From contig NZ_JACIBY010000001.1 in the NCBI RefSeq assembly GCF_014195535.1, positions 561,748 to 625,747 of the forward strand: a stretch of 64,000 nt of DNA, written 5' to 3'. Origin of the DNA: Runella defluvii. Lineage in GTDB: Bacteria; Bacteroidota; Bacteroidia; Cytophagales; Spirosomataceae. The notes beneath the pieces were generated by a model. That model was not told the DNA's origin. It saw only the letters and a list, made by a program, of their open reading frames with translations, and made no database searches. Each line of letters starts with the position of its first letter. Position 1 is the stretch's first letter. Below are positions 15,286-24,586 of this stretch, piece by piece. The translations under genes were made by a program, and so were the position numbers.

Positions 15286-15876
15286 ATGGAAGAGTTTGAA
15301 CAACCCAAAGAAAAAGACAAGTCGAAGAAAGAGAAAAAGAAGAAGAAAAAAAAAGAAGGCCGTAGCGCCGAAACAATGTTTCGGACGACGTTGGCAAGTC
15401 ATCTTCAGCTCAGTGCCATGGCCGACCAAAAAGCGGGCTTGATGATTTCGATTAATTCTATCATCATTTCGGTAGTTATCACTTTTTTGGTGAGTGAAGT
15501 AGAGTCCAATCCTCAGTTATTGGTGCCGATGACTTTATTGGTACTCGTTTGCCTTGCGACTATCACTTTGGCGTTGCTTTCCACCCGCCCGTCGGTACGC
15601 TCAAAAGCCGAGCGTCTGACGTTGGATAAATCAAACATTGACCTGTTGTTTTTCGGAGATTATTTGGCGCTATCGCGCGATGAGTACAAAGAAGCAATGA
15701 AGCAACTGGTGACGGAAGAAGAACGAGTGAAAGAAACGATGATTGACAATATTTACGCCCAAGGGTTTGTCATTGAACGTAAATATCGTCTGTTGAAAAT
15801 CACCTATTTGGTGTTTATGATTGGTTTTCCGTTGGTTCTTCTTAGCTTTTTGGTGGTGTTGTTTGGGGTTAGTTAA
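15286..15876 (+). CDS. Pycsar-effector-like (PycTM/DUF5706) membrane protein
   Basis: 196 residues from ATG 15286. After a highly charged lysine-rich head (KKEKKKKKKKEG) comes the motif SHLQLSAMADQKAGLMISIN, then two membrane helices (about 48-66 and 76-96), a cytoplasmic helical region and a final membrane helix near 175-195. This matches the PycTM domain of Pycsar anti-phage effectors, which open or disrupt the membrane on binding cyclic pyrimidine nucleotides. No cyclase gene is adjacent, so a defence role is not established; stand-alone versions and HD-domain fusions are widespread in Bacteroidota. The last eight bases overlap the convergent gene. Confidence 0.75.
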   Translation: MEEFEQPKEKDKSKKEKKKKKKKEGRSAETMFRTTLASHLQLSAMADQKAGLMISINSIIISVVITFLVSEVESNPQLLVPMTLLVLVCLATITLALLSTRPSVRSKAERLTLDKSNIDLLFFGDYLALSRDEYKEAMKQLVTEEERVKETMIDNIYAQGFVIERKYRLLKITYLVFMIGFPLVLLSFLVVLFGVS

Positions 15877-16954
15877 GCCCTTTGATCACAACACCCGCCG
15901 CCTGTGGTTTTCCCCCACCATAAATCAGCAAGCGCTTTACATCTTTAGGATTGTCGATAATCGAATAAAAATCATCCAAATAGCGAAGGGTGCGTTTGAC
16001 GTAGCCTGGTTTTAGATGAGGGTTGTTTTGATACAACGCATAGATTTCGGGTTTGGCGGCTTTAAACCGTGCAAAAACCTGCTGGAGCAAAGCGGGCGGA
16101 TAGGTCAATCCTCGGTAAAGTCGCTCACGCACCGAGGCAAGTTCCAATTGCTCGGCAGGTTGGGCGTATTTGGCCTCTACAATACCCGAATGGTCAAAAT
16201 CATAAGGAACAGGAATCGGATATTTTCCTCCTTTGGGGGCTAACAGTTTGATATTGTGCAAATAAGGCACGGACCAATCGGTGTTGCCAATCATGTATTC
16301 AAACACCGCAACCGTCGCCATTTGAAGAGAATCAATGCGGGGCATCGGAATTTGTTTGATTGTATAATCTTTAGCTTTGTTGCGTTTGGCCATATCGTCT
16401 TCGTCTTCAAGCAAAAACGCATAACTTGTTACGGGTTTTTGAAGCCCCGCCGAGTCTTCGTACGTTACCTGGGCAATTCGCGCCCGAAAACTGTAATTTG
16501 TAATCAGGTTGTACATTCGATAGACCAAGTATTCGTTGAAAATGTATTCTTCGCTCTGGCAATGCGTGACAAGTTTAAGTCGATTTTGACGCTCAAAGAT
16601 GGAGTTTTTGTCTTTTTTTTGCGGTAAATCCAACAGCAAAGGTGGAAAAATGCAGTTTTTAGCTGCTTTGCGGAAGTTGCCGCGTACTTTGAGTTTGATA
16701 GGAATTTTTAAATCCCCTTTCTTTTTGCGGGCATAATACAATTCGGCCCAGTGATTGGAAGGAGAAGCGCCTCGGTCTTTTTGGAGCGCCTTGATGTTGG
16801 TGACAATGCGCAGTTTGATGACGTCATCGTTTTTAAAGAGCGGGCCAAAATTGGCCTTTTTTTCCACTTTTGCCGTGTCGGAAGAAACAGATTGGCCGAA
16901 AGTGCAAGGAGTAAACCAGGCCCAAAAAGCAACTAGATAGAGGTAATGTTTCAT
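15869..16954 (-). CDS. Secreted CotH-like kinase-fold protein (tentative)
   Basis: 361 residues with a signal peptide (about 1-20, ending CTFGQ). The core has RGNFRKAAKNCIFPPLLLD, the segment RLKLVTHCQ, an N-lobe-like stretch about the line FNEYLVYRMYNL, then MIGNTDWSVPYLHN and PVPYDFDHSGIV. GNTDW and YDFD resemble the catalytic and metal-binding segments of CotH protein kinases, but overall similarity is low and I would not claim activity. It is last in a string of minus-strand genes starting at 28077, 17 bases after the preceding peptidase, and overlaps the end of the convergent PycTM gene by eight bases. Confidence 0.55.
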   Translation of the reverse strand: MKHYLYLVAFWAWFTPCTFGQSVSSDTAKVEKKANFGPLFKNDDVIKLRIVTNIKALQKDRGASPSNHWAELYYARKKKGDLKIPIKLKVRGNFRKAAKNCIFPPLLLDLPQKKDKNSIFERQNRLKLVTHCQSEEYIFNEYLVYRMYNLITNYSFRARIAQVTYEDSAGLQKPVTSYAFLLEDEDDMAKRNKAKDYTIKQIPMPRIDSLQMATVAVFEYMIGNTDWSVPYLHNIKLLAPKGGKYPIPVPYDFDHSGIVEAKYAQPAEQLELASVRERLYRGLTYPPALLQQVFARFKAAKPEIYALYQNNPHLKPGYVKRTLRYLDDFYSIIDNPKDVKRLLIYGGGKPQAAGVVIKGLN

Positions 16955-16971
16955 AGCAATGGCTGATTGTA

Positions 16972-17994
16972 TTATTTAACAGGATTAGGCGGTGTAAGGT
17001 GGGGTGCCAGGAAGCGATAAATCTCTTGCCGCGATTCTTTGGCTAATTTTGTGTCAATGCGGTTAAACGTATGCCCGCCTGGGGCTTCTTGGTAAATTTT
17101 ATACTCAAATTTTTTACCGTTGGCTTTCAGTGCGTTGATAAGTCCTTCTACTTCCAGTACGTTGACGTCCTCGTCGTTGGTATTGGTGTGAATGAGAAGT
17201 GGGGTTTTCAGTTTTTGAGCATTCCAAAGCGGCGAGCGGCGGCGGTATTCGGCCACGTTTTCGGCGGCATCTTTCCCAATGTGGTTGGGCGATGAAAACT
17301 CGTTGCGATAGCTTTGGGTTTTGTAGCCCATGCGCGCAATCAAGTCACTGACAGGCACGCCAGCGTAGGCAACGCGGTAATCTTCGGGATGGTCAAAAAT
17401 ATTCATGAGCGTAATCATCCCGCCGTGGCTCCATCCCATAATTCCCACGCGTTCGGCATCGACTTGTGGCATGTTTTCGACGGCCCAGCGTTTTCCTGCC
17501 AACACATCGTCGTTTTCATAGGCACCGTAGTCGATTTGGCGGTAAAAAGTGCTTCCGTAGCCCGTGCTTCCTCGGTATTCGGGAGCGATGATGATGTACC
17601 CTTGCTCAACCATTTCGCGGACGATGTGGGCATAAAACGTATTGAAATCGCCGTGAACACCGCCGTGAATGAGCACAATCAACGGCAATTTTTTCGACTC
17701 AGCGTATTTTTTTGGAATAAAAGTATAGGCAGGAATAACCACGGGATTGTAGGCACCTTGCCCAGTGGGGTTGCGTACCACGTGTGGGGGTTTGCTGGCG
17801 TACCGAACTTTGTCGATGATGGCGATATCGCCCAGTTTTTCGTACCAAAGCAGGTCGTCGATGGTCTTGGTAAGACCTTGTTCCATAAATTGGAGTTTGT
17901 CTTCCAATGCTTTTACGCGTTCATTTAAGTCGGAACTTTGTCCAAATGACCACGTTGTCAAGAACAATAAACAAACAAAATAGAGTTTTCTCAT
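16972..17994 (-). CDS. Secreted S9-type prolyl oligopeptidase family hydrolase
   Basis: 340 residues from ATG 17994 (MRKLYFVCLLFLTTWSFGQ, a signal peptide); this start removes an overlap with the upstream gene and leaves a 23-base gap. The alpha/beta-hydrolase core shows LIVLIHGGVHGD (oxyanion region), PEYRGSTGYG, the nucleophile elbow GWSHGG, NTNDEDVN (acid) and PGGHTFNR (His). Without the beta-propeller of full prolyl oligopeptidases it is the catalytic domain alone, so it is an esterase or peptidase of unknown substrate acting in the periplasm or outside. Confidence 0.85.
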   Translation of the reverse strand: MRKLYFVCLLFLTTWSFGQSSDLNERVKALEDKLQFMEQGLTKTIDDLLWYEKLGDIAIIDKVRYASKPPHVVRNPTGQGAYNPVVIPAYTFIPKKYAESKKLPLIVLIHGGVHGDFNTFYAHIVREMVEQGYIIIAPEYRGSTGYGSTFYRQIDYGAYENDDVLAGKRWAVENMPQVDAERVGIMGWSHGGMITLMNIFDHPEDYRVAYAGVPVSDLIARMGYKTQSYRNEFSSPNHIGKDAAENVAEYRRRSPLWNAQKLKTPLLIHTNTNDEDVNVLEVEGLINALKANGKKFEYKIYQEAPGGHTFNRIDTKLAKESRQEIYRFLAPHLTPPNPVK

Positions 17995-18017
17995 GATGAA
18001 TGGGCGTTTAGGTCGTT

Positions 18018-19343
18018 TTATTTGGCCAAACCTGCTTCCGATACAAGCGTCAGCAAGGCAAGTTGAATGGCTTTGTAGCTGTCTTTTTCGTCGTACCACC
18101 ACTCGTTAAGGGCGTGGTTATTGCCCGTTTTTCCGCCTTGTCCGAGCGTAATGGCAGGTATTCCTTTGGAAATAGGCACGTTGGAGTTGGTCGAGCCACG
18201 GGTTAGTCGAGGCGATACCCCAAAATAGGTAGTAGCGGCCATGGCGCGTTGAATGAGTGGAAGACTTTCGGGAAGTTCGCCAGAAGGACGGTCGCCGATT
18301 TTTTTGATTTCTACCGTCAAGGCAGGCCCCATGCGTTTCATGGCATTGTGCTCCACCAAGGCTTGTTGAATGGACGCTTTTAGTAACGAATCGACCATGT
18401 TGAGGTTTTCGGGAATTTCAGAACGCATATCGACTTCCATCCACGACTCAAATGCAATCGAGTTGACCGATGTCCCGCCGCCAATGCGCCCTACGTTGTA
18501 GCTCGTGCGAGCGCCCGAACGCGTAAACTTATCCGCCGCTTTGGAAAAATAATGAATGGCCGAGCCGAGCGCGTGTTGCGGATTGGCCAGCCCAAAAGCG
18601 CCCCACGAGTGGCCGCCTGGGCCACGAAACGTAACACGGTAACGAAACGAACCCAAACCCATGTTGATAAGCGTGCCCGTTTCGCCGCCGTCGATGGCAA
18701 TCCAAGAGTCGATGCGACGACTTTGGTCGGTAAATAAAAACTTGGTACCGCGCAAATCTCCTAAGCCTTCTTCGCCCACTGAGCCCACAAACAGCACATC
18801 CGCTTCGGTTTCCACCTTAGCCTCTTCCAAGGCCCGAACTACGGACAACAATAAAACCAGGCCACGGGTGTTATCGGCGATACCTGGCGCAAAGAGCGTA
18901 TCGGCATTGTTGCTTACTTTAATCTTGGTTTCGAGCGGAAAAACGGTGTCCAAATGGGCGTCAAAAGCAACCGTGCGCGTGCGTTTCTTTCCCTTGCGAA
19001 GTGCGAGTACGTTTCCTTCCTTATCCGTCCAAACCGAATCAGCACCCGCTTCTTTGAGCATACTGGCAAAGCGTTCGCCGCGCTTGGTTTCCATAAATGG
19101 TGGCGCAGGAATTTCGGTGAGCATGATAAGCTCGTTTCGGTTGCGCTGGGTTTGGTCTAGAATGGACTGAAACGCGGCTTGCAATGGCTTGGTTTTGGCC
19201 AATTGCTCTACTTCTTTCAAATAAGAGCTTTCTACTTTTCCGCTTTTTCCTTCGCCGTTTTCTTGGGTATTTCCGTGCTTTGGAAGAAAGACAAAACAAC
19301 TCAACAAGGTAAACAATGTGAAGGTAGAGGTACGATTTAGCAT
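18018..19343 (-). CDS. Secreted M20-family metallopeptidase
   Basis: 441 residues from ATG 19343, which gives a signal peptide (LFTLLSCFVFLP). The co-catalytic zinc motifs are AFDAHLDTVFP (His and Asp), GIADNTRG (bridging Asp), GSVGEEGLGD (Glu-Glu), DGGETG and a late HALNEWW histidine. The lid domain GPGGHSWGAFG follows the family pattern. M20 enzymes are tripeptidases, carboxypeptidases or amidohydrolases; the T-peptidase-like subgroup is closest by motif. It sits next to the S9 hydrolase, so the two may process peptides taken up by the cell. Confidence 0.87.
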   Translation of the reverse strand: MLNRTSTFTLFTLLSCFVFLPKHGNTQENGEGKSGKVESSYLKEVEQLAKTKPLQAAFQSILDQTQRNRNELIMLTEIPAPPFMETKRGERFASMLKEAGADSVWTDKEGNVLALRKGKKRTRTVAFDAHLDTVFPLETKIKVSNNADTLFAPGIADNTRGLVLLLSVVRALEEAKVETEADVLFVGSVGEEGLGDLRGTKFLFTDQSRRIDSWIAIDGGETGTLINMGLGSFRYRVTFRGPGGHSWGAFGLANPQHALGSAIHYFSKAADKFTRSGARTSYNVGRIGGGTSVNSIAFESWMEVDMRSEIPENLNMVDSLLKASIQQALVEHNAMKRMGPALTVEIKKIGDRPSGELPESLPLIQRAMAATTYFGVSPRLTRGSTNSNVPISKGIPAITLGQGGKTGNNHALNEWWYDEKDSYKAIQLALLTLVSEAGLAK

Positions 19344-19408
19344 ATTGATGAAATAAAAAGATGGTACGCTAATTTTACCGCAATCTACACATGTTTTTAA
19401 ATAAGCCA

Positions 19409-20137
19409 TCAAAAACTCAACTCATAAAACCACTGACAGAACGTTTGCCAAAAAGGAAACTTGTAGAAATTGAGCACAGAGTAATGATAGACTAAAAGAA
19501 TCCCGAGGGCAAGTGGAAATACATTCAGCCGTTTGTGCGACCGCCAATCCCAAATACTTAGCGCTATCAACAGCAAGTCGGCCAATAAAAAACCTGCCAC
19601 GGGCGTGATAGGCCATCCTTCTAATGTAGGCAGATAAGCCCGAATCCCACGGGCAAAATGACCAATGAGTCGGTCGGTAATGGGGGTAACCATGGGAAAA
19701 GCACTACAAACCAAGTACCGTGCGTGAATGGTTGCCTTCTTTTTGTAATAAATCCCCAAACCGTACAAAATTAGGAAAGCAACGAGGGCGTTGATTACCA
19801 GTGCGATAAAGAAATATTCCATGGTTCCTAACGCCTGGCTTTTGTCAATTTGGAATTTGAGCAAATCCAACGTAGTGAGGATAATCAACGGAACCAATAC
19901 GTACGAATACTTCCCAATTTGGCGGTGTAACGCCGTTTTCTTTTGGCGAATCAGGTAAGGTTGTACAACCAACATAGCGCACCACAAAATGAGACTGATG
20001 CCGTGGGTATGCATTCGATAATTGGCTTGGTCTAGCAATCGGGAAAAATAACTAAACCAAAACCCGCCGACCATCAACAGGAAGAACCCAACGAAGTAGA
20101 AGTGACTCCTTTTAAATAGCGCGGTTTCGAGTTTCAT
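19409..20137 (-). CDS. Polytopic membrane protein, DUF2306-like (tentative)
   Basis: 242 residues with about seven hydrophobic segments. MHTHGISLILWCAMLVVQP followed by ALHRQIGKYSYVLVP gives paired histidines on adjacent helices, as in DUF2306 and related haem- or quinone-linked membrane families; further histidines lie in HARYLV and IGHFARG. I do not recognise a specific function. It is 23 bases downstream of a histidine kinase and 65 bases upstream of the M20 peptidase, within the same minus-strand string. Confidence 0.6.
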   Translation of the reverse strand: MKLETALFKRSHFYFVGFFLLMVGGFWFSYFSRLLDQANYRMHTHGISLILWCAMLVVQPYLIRQKKTALHRQIGKYSYVLVPLIILTTLDLLKFQIDKSQALGTMEYFFIALVINALVAFLILYGLGIYYKKKATIHARYLVCSAFPMVTPITDRLIGHFARGIRAYLPTLEGWPITPVAGFLLADLLLIALSIWDWRSHKRLNVFPLALGILLVYHYSVLNFYKFPFWQTFCQWFYELSF

Positions 20138-20160
20138 AGGTAAAGGTGTATTTAGGGGAA

Positions 20161-22347
20161 TTAAACCAGGGGAAGTGCTGAAATCGGTAGTTTTATCGTA
20201 AACGTTGTTCCTTTTCCTTCCGCACTTTCTACTTCCAACGTTCCATCGTGCCCTTTGGTGATGATGTCATAACTCAGCGACAAACCCAGCCCCGTGCCTT
20301 CGCCCGTGGGTTTGGTGGTGAAGAAAGGCTGGAATATTTTGGGTAAAATGTCGTTTGGAATCCCGTTTCCGTTGTCGCTTACTTTTATTTCGACCGCGTT
20401 TGCAAGGCGTTTGGTTTGCACCGTTACGGTTGGGTTTGGTAGGGACGTTGCATGCAACGCCCCTACGGTATTTCGTTGGTTGACGGCGTAAAAGGCGTTG
20501 TTAAACAGATTTAACAATACGCGGCCAATGTCTTGCGGCACAATATTGATTTTGGAGAGGGTAGGGTCAAGATGAATCTGAAAATCAGCATTAAAAGCTT
20601 TGTCTTTTGCCCTCATTCCGTGGAAGGAGAGTCGTAAATATTCATCACAAAGGGCGTTGATGTCGGTGGGTTGTCGTTCGCCTGTACCCATGCGCGAGTG
20701 CTCCAACATCCCTTTGACGATGCTTGAGGCGCGCTTGCCATGGTGGTTGATTTTTCCAAGGTTTTGCGAAATATCGGCCAATATTTCTGCTCCCAACCCC
20801 TCAATATGGGCTTCTTCCTTGAGTTCATCAATAAGTTCGACGGACAATTCGGCGAAGTTATTGACAAAGTTCAACGGGTTTTGAATCTCGTGAGCGATGC
20901 CCGCTGTGAGTTCGCCGAGGCTGGCCATCTTTTCTTTTTGAATCAATTGATTTTGCGCCGCCCTCAATTCTTCCAATGATTGCTCAAGTTGCGACGTTCG
21001 TTCGCGTACTTGTCGCTCAAGCGTTTCGTTCTGAACTTCAAGTAGTTGCTGCCTTTCTTGTTCCTGCTGTAGCGTTTTTTGGGTAAGGGTATTGTTTTCT
21101 TGCAGCTTCTCAATCAGCACTTTATTGGTTTGAGAAAAACTAATGGCCAAATAGAGCGAAATCGACAGCGGTACGCACAAAACGGCGATTTGGTAAGTGA
21201 AAATACCTCCAAATCCTTGAGGAAACAAGGGTGCAAAACCGTAGTATGCAAGGAGAAGGTCAAAATAAAACAGCATAAACATCACCAACGAAATCCCCAT
21301 TCCAATCATGATGAGGCGAGCTCCAGGGAGATGCTTCCGTAAAGCCACCACCGTCACCCGAATCACCTCCGCCGTCATCAGTAGTTCGGTACCGAGCTCG
21401 GCCCAAATGGAGCCTAATGAGTAGGGGGTAAAAAGGCTTAACATAATGACCGCCCCAAAAACGACAATGAGCCAAAAGAGTATCCCTGTTTTTTGGTGAT
21501 AAATCTCATAAATGGCCCGTATCAAAAACAGGTACGCAATGGGGAAAGAAAGGGTCTGAATGAACTCGACAATAAAATAAAGCGAGAGGGTTTCGACAAA
21601 CTCAAAAGAAAGGGGAATGCAAAAAAAAGCAATTCCCAACGCCAAGGTTGTTCCTGAAAAATAGAGGTTGGCGCGTTGGGTTCGGTAGAGGGAGAAAAAG
21701 GACAAGTGCAAAAAGGTGAGAATAAAAAAGACCCCGACCTGAAACCAACCGTAATCGCTTTGCTGGCGCTGGTAAGCTTGGCTTTTGGGGGCGTTTTCGG
21801 TTTCAATCAGCGTGGCTCGGAAACAATGGTTCTTGTTGAAACCCACACGGTTATAAAAAGAGTTTCGCTCGTATGCTACCCGTACTGCGATTTGTACAAA
21901 CGGATAACTGACCGAATAAGGCAATCCGATGGAGTTGTTGTGGAAAATATTGGCCGCTTGAGTAATGCCTCGTTTGGCGTCGATGTCGCCGATTTTTCGG
22001 GCCAAAATGCCGTTGATATATACTTCAGAAGCTACACTTTGGCTGATTTGGAGGGTGGTTAATTTTTGGGCAACCATCGGCGAAAACTCAATCGTGGTGC
22101 GAAACCAGCCGTAGCCCTTTCGAGAGAGTTCTGGGATGGCGTTGACGTCTTGCGTAGGGTCAATTATTTTCCAGTCGCTGTCATCAAATTCGGGGTCAGC
22201 CCATTCGTGGTTGTCGCCTACGTGCCATTTCCATCCGTTGGTAAGCACCAAACCTTTGGATGGAATGCTGTCGATGTTGTTTACATTTTGGCCTTGGGCC
22301 CCGACCCAAAACAGCAAAAAGAAAAGGATTAAAATAGGGTTTTTCAT
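20161..22347 (-). CDS. Sensor histidine kinase with extracytoplasmic jelly-roll and 7TM domain (paralogue 1)
   Basis: 728 residues. Signal peptide (1-19), then a galactose-binding-like beta-sandwich (about 25-185) with GDNHEWADPEFDDSDW and YGWFRTTIEF, a seven-helix membrane domain (about 200-405), a coiled coil (about 410-465), the H-box [11 protein letters not shown] (His486) and a HATPase_c domain with N-box NLFNNAFYAVN, DNGNGIP and [15 protein letters not shown]. This is the 7TMR-DISM plan. It autophosphorylates on His486 in response to an external ligand of unknown nature. Last of four tandem paralogous kinases; 35 bases after paralogue 2. No response regulator is encoded nearby. Confidence 0.88.
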   Translation of the reverse strand: MKNPILILFFLLFWVGAQGQNVNNIDSIPSKGLVLTNGWKWHVGDNHEWADPEFDDSDWKIIDPTQDVNAIPELSRKGYGWFRTTIEFSPMVAQKLTTLQISQSVASEVYINGILARKIGDIDAKRGITQAANIFHNNSIGLPYSVSYPFVQIAVRVAYERNSFYNRVGFNKNHCFRATLIETENAPKSQAYQRQQSDYGWFQVGVFFILTFLHLSFFSLYRTQRANLYFSGTTLALGIAFFCIPLSFEFVETLSLYFIVEFIQTLSFPIAYLFLIRAIYEIYHQKTGILFWLIVVFGAVIMLSLFTPYSLGSIWAELGTELLMTAEVIRVTVVALRKHLPGARLIMIGMGISLVMFMLFYFDLLLAYYGFAPLFPQGFGGIFTYQIAVLCVPLSISLYLAISFSQTNKVLIEKLQENNTLTQKTLQQEQERQQLLEVQNETLERQVRERTSQLEQSLEELRAAQNQLIQKEKMASLGELTAGIAHEIQNPLNFVNNFAELSVELIDELKEEAHIEGLGAEILADISQNLGKINHHGKRASSIVKGMLEHSRMGTGERQPTDINALCDEYLRLSFHGMRAKDKAFNADFQIHLDPTLSKINIVPQDIGRVLLNLFNNAFYAVNQRNTVGALHATSLPNPTVTVQTKRLANAVEIKVSDNGNGIPNDILPKIFQPFFTTKPTGEGTGLGLSLSYDIITKGHDGTLEVESAEGKGTTFTIKLPISALPLV

Positions 22348-22382
22348 GGAAAGGCTGTATTGAAAAGAATGGTTTGGAAATG

Positions 22383-24575
22383 CTAGGAAACGGCAACGGG
22401 CGCGGTTGCTATGGGAAGCCGAATCGTAAATGTGGTACCGTTGCCCTCCGCCGATTCTACGTCGATTTTGCCACCGTGGCCTTTGGTAATAATATCATAG
22501 GCCAACGACAACCCTAAACCAGTGCCTTGGCCTGTGGGTTTGGTGGTAAAAAAGGGTTGGAAAATTTTGGCTTTGACTTTGTCGCTCATTCCCCCGCCGT
22601 TGTCTTTGACTTTAATAATGAGCTGGTTGTCGCTTTTTTCGGTGAACACACTTACCTTAGGTTTGAAGGATGGGCTAGAAGCCCGTGCTACATTGACGGC
22701 ATAAAAGGCATTGTTGATAAGGTTAAGTAGGACACGTCCAACGTCTTGAGAAACTACACTGATTCGGGGAAGGTCAGGTTCGGTAATGAGTTCAAAATCA
22801 GCGTTGAAGCTTTTGTCTTTGGCGCGCATTCCGTGGTAAGAAAGGCGCAGGTATTCGTCACACAAGGCATTGATGTCGGTGAGTTGGCGCTCACCCGTAC
22901 CCATCCTCGAATGCTCCAGCATTCCTTTGACAATGCTGCTGGCACGCTTGCCGTGGTGGACAATCTTTTGAAGGTTTTGCTGTAAATCGCCCGCAATGGC
23001 TTTCACTTCTTCGGTGTCGCCGCGCTCGATTTCTTCTTTCATTTCGTCGATTAATTCCGTCGATACTTCTGAGAAATTATTGACAAAATTCAACGGATTC
23101 TGAATCTCGTGGGCAATCCCCGCCGTCAATTCTCCCAATGAAGCCAATTTTTCCGATTGTACCAACTGCGCTTGCGTGGCTTTGAGGCTTTGCAATGACT
23201 TTTTGAGTTCGGACGTACGCGTGGCTACTTGTTTTTCGAGCAACTCATTTTGGGTACTCAAGAGGTGCTGTTTTTCTTGCTCTTGGGCTAAATTTCGCGC
23301 TGAAAGCTCTTCGATTTCGGTGATTTTTTTGAGCAACGAACGGTGCGTACGGGTGTATTCTTTTACCAACGACAAAGAAAGTCCAACAGGAATGCTCAAT
23401 ACAAAGATGAGGGCTAAAATTCCTAAAACGACCAAGAAGTATTCGCTAGTAGATTGAATCGAGTCAATGTTGTAAGCCAACATCCCAAAAAGAATGGACA
23501 CCGCAAAGAACACTACAATACAAACCGCCATCGCAATGAGGGTATTGACGGGCACTTTGGCGTTGGGGTGGCGTCGGCGGTCGGCAAGAATACTGACCCG
23601 AATAAAATCAACAAATAACAAAACGAAGAAAGGCCAAGTTTGAAGCTCGAAGGGAAGCGTGATGTCAAAAATCGTGGAGGTCAAGGCCAACACCATGAGC
23701 CCCGCTTGCAGGTAAAAGAAATACTTGAAGGGCTGGTCGAGGTAGAGATACAGCGAAACATTGATGAGAAGCAGGCCAAGGTAGAGCGTAATCAGCGTGA
23801 TTAACTCATTGATTTCGTGTCCACTAATGGTGGTAATATGGTCGTCGAGAAAGTCGGCGAAGAACGAAATACCAAAAAATAACAACGTAAATCCCAGCGA
23901 TAAGCTAACCTTTTGCTGGCGATTGGTTGAATAAAAAAGAAAGTGTAATAAGCTGAAAATAAAGAAAACGCCAATGCAAAATGCCAGCGCTCGACTCATT
24001 TCTAGGTTATCCCGATAAAAGGAGCCTCCCCAGCGATTAATGTCGTGAAGTTTGATTTTGAAAAGCTCTTGGCCCGTGCCTGGAAAATAAAAATTACTTT
24101 TCGTAAACGAGTAGCGAATGGCCAATACGTGCTGCAACGTGTCTGGAAGCGTGATTGGAAGTAATTCGGCCAGCACCTTGGTTTTTTCTACGGCAGGATT
24201 GGTACTGACGACCCCAATCTTGTGGAGTAGCTTGCCGTCGAGGTAAATCTCCGAGGCACCCATTTGCTCGATATTCAGGAACAACGTCTTTTTAGCAAGG
24301 CTCGAATCGAGTCGAATTGGTTTGCGAAACCAGCCAATTTGGGCTTTGCGTAGTTCGGGAAAATGGCTGATATTTTTGTACAAAACGGGGGCATCTTTCC
24401 ACGTAGAGTCATTGAACGACGGAGCCGCCCACGCAGCGTTGTCGCCTTCTTTCCATTTCCAAAATTTAGACAGGGAAAAGCCATCGGAGGAAATGCTTTT
24501 GATAGGGGCGCGGCTTTGAGCCCAAACCTGACAACCGATTAAAATGAAAAGAAAAACTTTAAATAAATGCTTCAT
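22383..24575 (-). CDS. Sensor histidine kinase, 7TMR-DISM type (paralogue 2)
   Basis: 730 residues with the same plan as its neighbours: signal peptide, beta-sandwich (WKEGDNAAWAAPSFNDSTW, IGWFRKPIRL), seven membrane helices (about 195-410), coiled coil, H-box [11 protein letters not shown] (His489) and HATPase with [18 protein letters not shown] and [15 protein letters not shown]. The catalytic core is nearly identical to paralogues 3 and 4 while the sensor half is diverged, as expected when duplicates specialise for different ligands. Follows paralogue 3 by 11 bases. All ATP-binding residues look intact. Confidence 0.88.
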   Translation of the reverse strand: MKHLFKVFLFILIGCQVWAQSRAPIKSISSDGFSLSKFWKWKEGDNAAWAAPSFNDSTWKDAPVLYKNISHFPELRKAQIGWFRKPIRLDSSLAKKTLFLNIEQMGASEIYLDGKLLHKIGVVSTNPAVEKTKVLAELLPITLPDTLQHVLAIRYSFTKSNFYFPGTGQELFKIKLHDINRWGGSFYRDNLEMSRALAFCIGVFFIFSLLHFLFYSTNRQQKVSLSLGFTLLFFGISFFADFLDDHITTISGHEINELITLITLYLGLLLINVSLYLYLDQPFKYFFYLQAGLMVLALTSTIFDITLPFELQTWPFFVLLFVDFIRVSILADRRRHPNAKVPVNTLIAMAVCIVVFFAVSILFGMLAYNIDSIQSTSEYFLVVLGILALIFVLSIPVGLSLSLVKEYTRTHRSLLKKITEIEELSARNLAQEQEKQHLLSTQNELLEKQVATRTSELKKSLQSLKATQAQLVQSEKLASLGELTAGIAHEIQNPLNFVNNFSEVSTELIDEMKEEIERGDTEEVKAIAGDLQQNLQKIVHHGKRASSIVKGMLEHSRMGTGERQLTDINALCDEYLRLSYHGMRAKDKSFNADFELITEPDLPRISVVSQDVGRVLLNLINNAFYAVNVARASSPSFKPKVSVFTEKSDNQLIIKVKDNGGGMSDKVKAKIFQPFFTTKPTGQGTGLGLSLAYDIITKGHGGKIDVESAEGNGTTFTIRLPIATAPVAVS

Positions 24576-24586
24576 AAAAACTAAGA

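Noticed and set aside
15259..15876. A complete Pycsar defence system
   Set aside because: Only the effector-like protein is present; no pyrimidine cyclase is encoded within the neighbouring genes.
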